A DNA stretch of 6,470 nt, taken from Deltaproteobacteria bacterium (lineage in GTDB: Bacteria > Myxococcota_A > UBA796 > UBA2385). The notes beneath the pieces were generated by a model. That model had not been told where the DNA came from. It ran no database searches and saw only the letters and a list, made by a program, of their open reading frames with translations. Below are positions 4,222 to 6,470 of the stretch, piece by piece. A program made the position numbers and the translations under genes. The DNA lies in the NCBI GenBank assembly GCA_003694325.1, contig RFKJ01000248.1, positions 1-6,470 on the forward strand, written 5' to 3'. The first letter of the stretch is position 1. Each line of letters begins with the position of its first letter.

Positions 4222-6470
4222 TCCCCCTGCAGCTGGTGCTCGCCTGCAGCCCCAGGGTCCCGCCGCGCGCCCATCCCGACGCCCCTCCGGGGGCTGCACC
4301 GCGCCCCCGGGCGGTTCGCTCGGCGCTGGCGGAGGCCGTCGCCGCCCTGCCGCCCGACTACCAGCCGCGGACCCGGCACGTCGACGATCACGGCGCCGCC
4401 CTGTGGAGCAACCGGCTGCTGCTCGAGGCCAGCCCCTACCTGCGCCAGCACGCCCACAACCCCGTCGACTGGTTTCCGTGGGGAGACGAGGCCTTCGAAC
4501 TGGCGCACGAGCTCGGCCGTCCGCTGCTGGTCAGCGTCGGCTACGCGACCTGCCACTGGTGCCACGTCATGGAGGAAGAGTCCTTCGAAGACCCCGAGAT
4601 CGGCCGGTTCCTGAACGAACACTACATCGCCGTCAAGGTCGACCGGGAGGAGCGGCCCGACGTCGACGCCCTGACCATGGCCGCCGTCCAGGCCATCCGC
4701 GGTGACGGCGGATGGCCGACGACCGTCTGGATGACCCCCGACGGCCAGCCCTTCTACGCCGGCACCTACTTCCCGGCGCGGGATGGCGACCGCGGGGCCC
4801 GCGTCGGCTTCCTCACCATCGCCACCCAGATCGCCGATGCCTGGCAGGCCCGCCGCGCCGACATCGAGGGCGACGCCAGCCGGCTCACCGCCGAGCTGAC
4901 CCGCCGGCTGGAGACCCGCACGCAGAAGGAGATCGACCAGGCCCTGGCGCTGGACTACGGCCTCGCCCACTTCGTCGGCATCGCCGACCCGGTGGCCGGT
5001 GGCCCCCGTGGCGCACCGAAGTTCCCGTCGAGCCTGCCTCCCGGCCTGCTGCTCCGCGCCGGCCTGCAGCGCGGTGACGACCGGCTCGTGTCCATCGCCA
5101 CCCAGGCGCTCGAGGGCATGGCCGCCGGCGGGATCCACGACCAGCTCGGCGGCGGCTTCCACCGGTACAGCACCGACGACCGATGGCGGGTCCCCCACTT
5201 CGAGAAGATGTTGTACGACAACGCCCTGCTCGCCGTCACCTACGCCGAAGCCGGGGCCGCCCTGGACCGGCCGGACCTGTCGGCGGTGGCACTGGACACC
5301 CTGTCGTGGATGGACCGCGAGTTGAGTGTGTCCGGGGGCTTTGCATCCGCCCTGGACGCAGACAGCCTGGCACCCGGTGGCGAACGGGTGGAGGGCTGGT
5401 GCTACACCTGGACCCCCGAGGAACTCGACGCCCTGCTCCCCCCCGACCAGGCCGCCGCCGGCAGGCTGCGCTGGGGGCTGGACGGCGAGGTCGAGCTGGA
5501 GGGCCGCCACGTCCTGTACCGGGCAAGGCCCGTGGCCGAGGTCGCCGCGGCCCTGGGCCGGACCGAAGACGAGACCCGGGCCCTGCTGGACGCTGCCCGG
5601 CAGACCCTCCTCGACGCCCGAGACCAGCGCCCCCAGCCGCTGCGCGACGACAAGATCGTCGCCGAGTGGAACGGCCTGGCCATCGCCGCCTTCGCCCGCG
5701 GGGGCGTGCTGCTGGACCGCCCCGATCTCGTCCACCGCGCCGAGACCGCCGCCGACGCGGTCCTCACACTGCTGGTCGACGATGACGGTCGCCTGCACCG
5801 GTCGTGGCGGAGCGGCGTTCGCGGGCCCGACGCCGTGCTGGAAGACCACGCCGGCATGATGTGGGGACTGATCACCCTGTTCGAAGCCACCGGCCAGCCG
5901 CGGTGGCTCCGGGCCGCCATCCGCCTCGACGAACAGGTCCAGGCGCACTTCGAGCTGGACGCCGCCCAGGGCGGCGGCTGGGCCCGCACCGCCGAAGACC
6001 ACGACCGCCGCCTGCCGCGGGCCCGGCCCCGTGACGACGGCGCCTTCCCCAGCGGCCCCTCGCTGATGGTGGCCAGCCTGCTGCGGCTGCACGCGCTCAC
6101 CCTCGACGACCGCTACCGGCAGCGGGCAGACGCCGGCATCGACAGCCTGGGCCAGGTGCTGGAGAAGGCGCCGTGGGCGCTGTCCGACATGCTGACCAGC
6201 CTGTGGTGGCGCCAGGCCAACCCGCGCGAGGTCGTGCTGTCCTGGCCCGATGGCGCCGATGCGGCCCCGATGCGCGATGTCCTGCGCCGCCACGCGCTGC
6301 AGGCGCGGGTCGAGATCCCCGTCGCCGACAGCCAACTCGCCGCCGTCGCCGCCGTCGCCCCCGTCGTCGAGGGCAAGCACCCCCGCGACGACAAGCCCAC
6401 AGCCTACGTCTGCACCCTCGGTGTCTGTCAGGCCCCGGTGACCGACCCGGCGGCCCTCGACGCCCTGCTC
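4218..6470 (+). CDS. DUF255/YyaL/SPATA20-type thioredoxin-domain protein with N-terminal extension, 3' end cut
   Basis: 751 codons are open to the edge. The family pairs an N-terminal thioredoxin-like domain with an (alpha/alpha)6-barrel resembling sugar epimerases and glycosidases; its biochemical role is not established. Signatures seen: NRLLLEASPYLRQHAHNPVD (65-84), GYATCHWCHVMEEESF (109-122) with the Cys112-x-x-Cys115 pair, KVDREERPDVD (140-150), GGWP (164-167), AGTYFP (181-186), GGIHDQLGGGFHRYSTD (304-320), VPHFEKMLYDN (325-335), ASALDADS (376-383), EGWCYTW (392-398), RDDKIVAEWNGLAIAAFA (476-493). The end, YVCTLGVCQAPVTDPAALDA, matches the usual C-terminus, so only a few residues should be missing. 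The family usually begins near the NRL block; here about 64 residues precede it, starting MIPLQLVLACSP and then Pro/Ala/Arg-rich. VLAC could be a lipobox, but the leader is very short and uncharged. The ATG overlaps the preceding stop by 4 nt with no Shine-Dalgarno, indicating translational coupling. Confidence 0.93.
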   Translation, partial: MIPLQLVLACSPRVPPRAHPDAPPGAAPRPRAVRSALAEAVAALPPDYQPRTRHVDDHGAALWSNRLLLEASPYLRQHAHNPVDWFPWGDEAFELAHELGRPLLVSVGYATCHWCHVMEEESFEDPEIGRFLNEHYIAVKVDREERPDVDALTMAAVQAIRGDGGWPTTVWMTPDGQPFYAGTYFPARDGDRGARVGFLTIATQIADAWQARRADIEGDASRLTAELTRRLETRTQKEIDQALALDYGLAHFVGIADPVAGGPRGAPKFPSSLPPGLLLRAGLQRGDDRLVSIATQALEGMAAGGIHDQLGGGFHRYSTDDRWRVPHFEKMLYDNALLAVTYAEAGAALDRPDLSAVALDTLSWMDRELSVSGGFASALDADSLAPGGERVEGWCYTWTPEELDALLPPDQAAAGRLRWGLDGEVELEGRHVLYRARPVAEVAAALGRTEDETRALLDAARQTLLDARDQRPQPLRDDKIVAEWNGLAIAAFARGGVLLDRPDLVHRAETAADAVLTLLVDDDGRLHRSWRSGVRGPDAVLEDHAGMMWGLITLFEATGQPRWLRAAIRLDEQVQAHFELDAAQGGGWARTAEDHDRRLPRARPRDDGAFPSGPSLMVASLLRLHALTLDDRYRQRADAGIDSLGQVLEKAPWALSDMLTSLWWRQANPREVVLSWPDGADAAPMRDVLRRHALQARVEIPVADSQLAAVAAVAPVVEGKHPRDDKPTAYVCTLGVCQAPVTDPAALDALL

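Noticed and set aside
3930..6380. An 816-codon minus-strand open frame opposite the DUF255 gene
   Set aside because: The plus strand has many exact DUF255 signatures over the same region. The antisense translation is Gly/Val/Ala-rich filler without motifs and mirrors GC-rich codon use.

Overview
The window is very GC-rich (roughly 70% by eye) and gene-dense. It holds five protein genes: one on the minus strand that runs off the left edge, then four on the plus strand, the last running off the right edge. I see no tRNA, rRNA, CRISPR array, insertion sequence or phage gene, so it reads as ordinary chromosome. Three of the four starts that do not overlap another gene have the same ribosome-binding layout (GGAG, then 5 nt, then the start codon), which helps fix those starts. 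The organism cannot be named from the sequence. High GC, a stand-alone fatty-acid 2-hydroxylase-type enzyme, secreted low-complexity proteins and an N-terminally extended DUF255 protein would suit a Myxococcota-like (deep 'deltaproteobacterial') or similar high-GC lineage; this is inference with low confidence.

Layout. Left (minus strand, off the edge to 932): an RluA-type RNA pseudouridine synthase with an S4-like N-terminus. A 191-nt divergent gap follows. 1124-1873: a membrane di-metal hydroxylase whose histidine motifs match fatty acid 2-hydroxylase (FA2H/Scs7) rather than classic sterol desaturases. 1874-2068: a 195-nt gap with a short hairpin, a -10-like box, and an 8-bp perfect stem-loop between a strong Shine-Dalgarno and the next start codon. 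2069-3265: a divergent Amt/Rh-family ammonium transporter that keeps the twin histidines and central aspartate but appears to lack usual gate residues. 3266-3342: a short gap with a hairpin and a second copy of the same -10-like octamer. 3343-4221: a secreted, cysteine-free, methionine-rich protein resembling DUF6263. 4218-end: a DUF255/YyaL/SPATA20-type protein with a thioredoxin-like CHWC motif, overlapping the previous gene by 4 nt and carrying an unusual N-terminal extension with a possible lipobox.

How the genes relate. The two right-hand genes are translationally coupled and probably form one operon; both may act at the cell envelope. The hydroxylase and the transporter seem to be separate units, each with its own leader. 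No GlnK/PII gene accompanies the transporter in the window. No clear new multi-gene system emerges. The most unusual points are the transporter's leader, its pore residues, and the methionine-rich/DUF255 gene pair.
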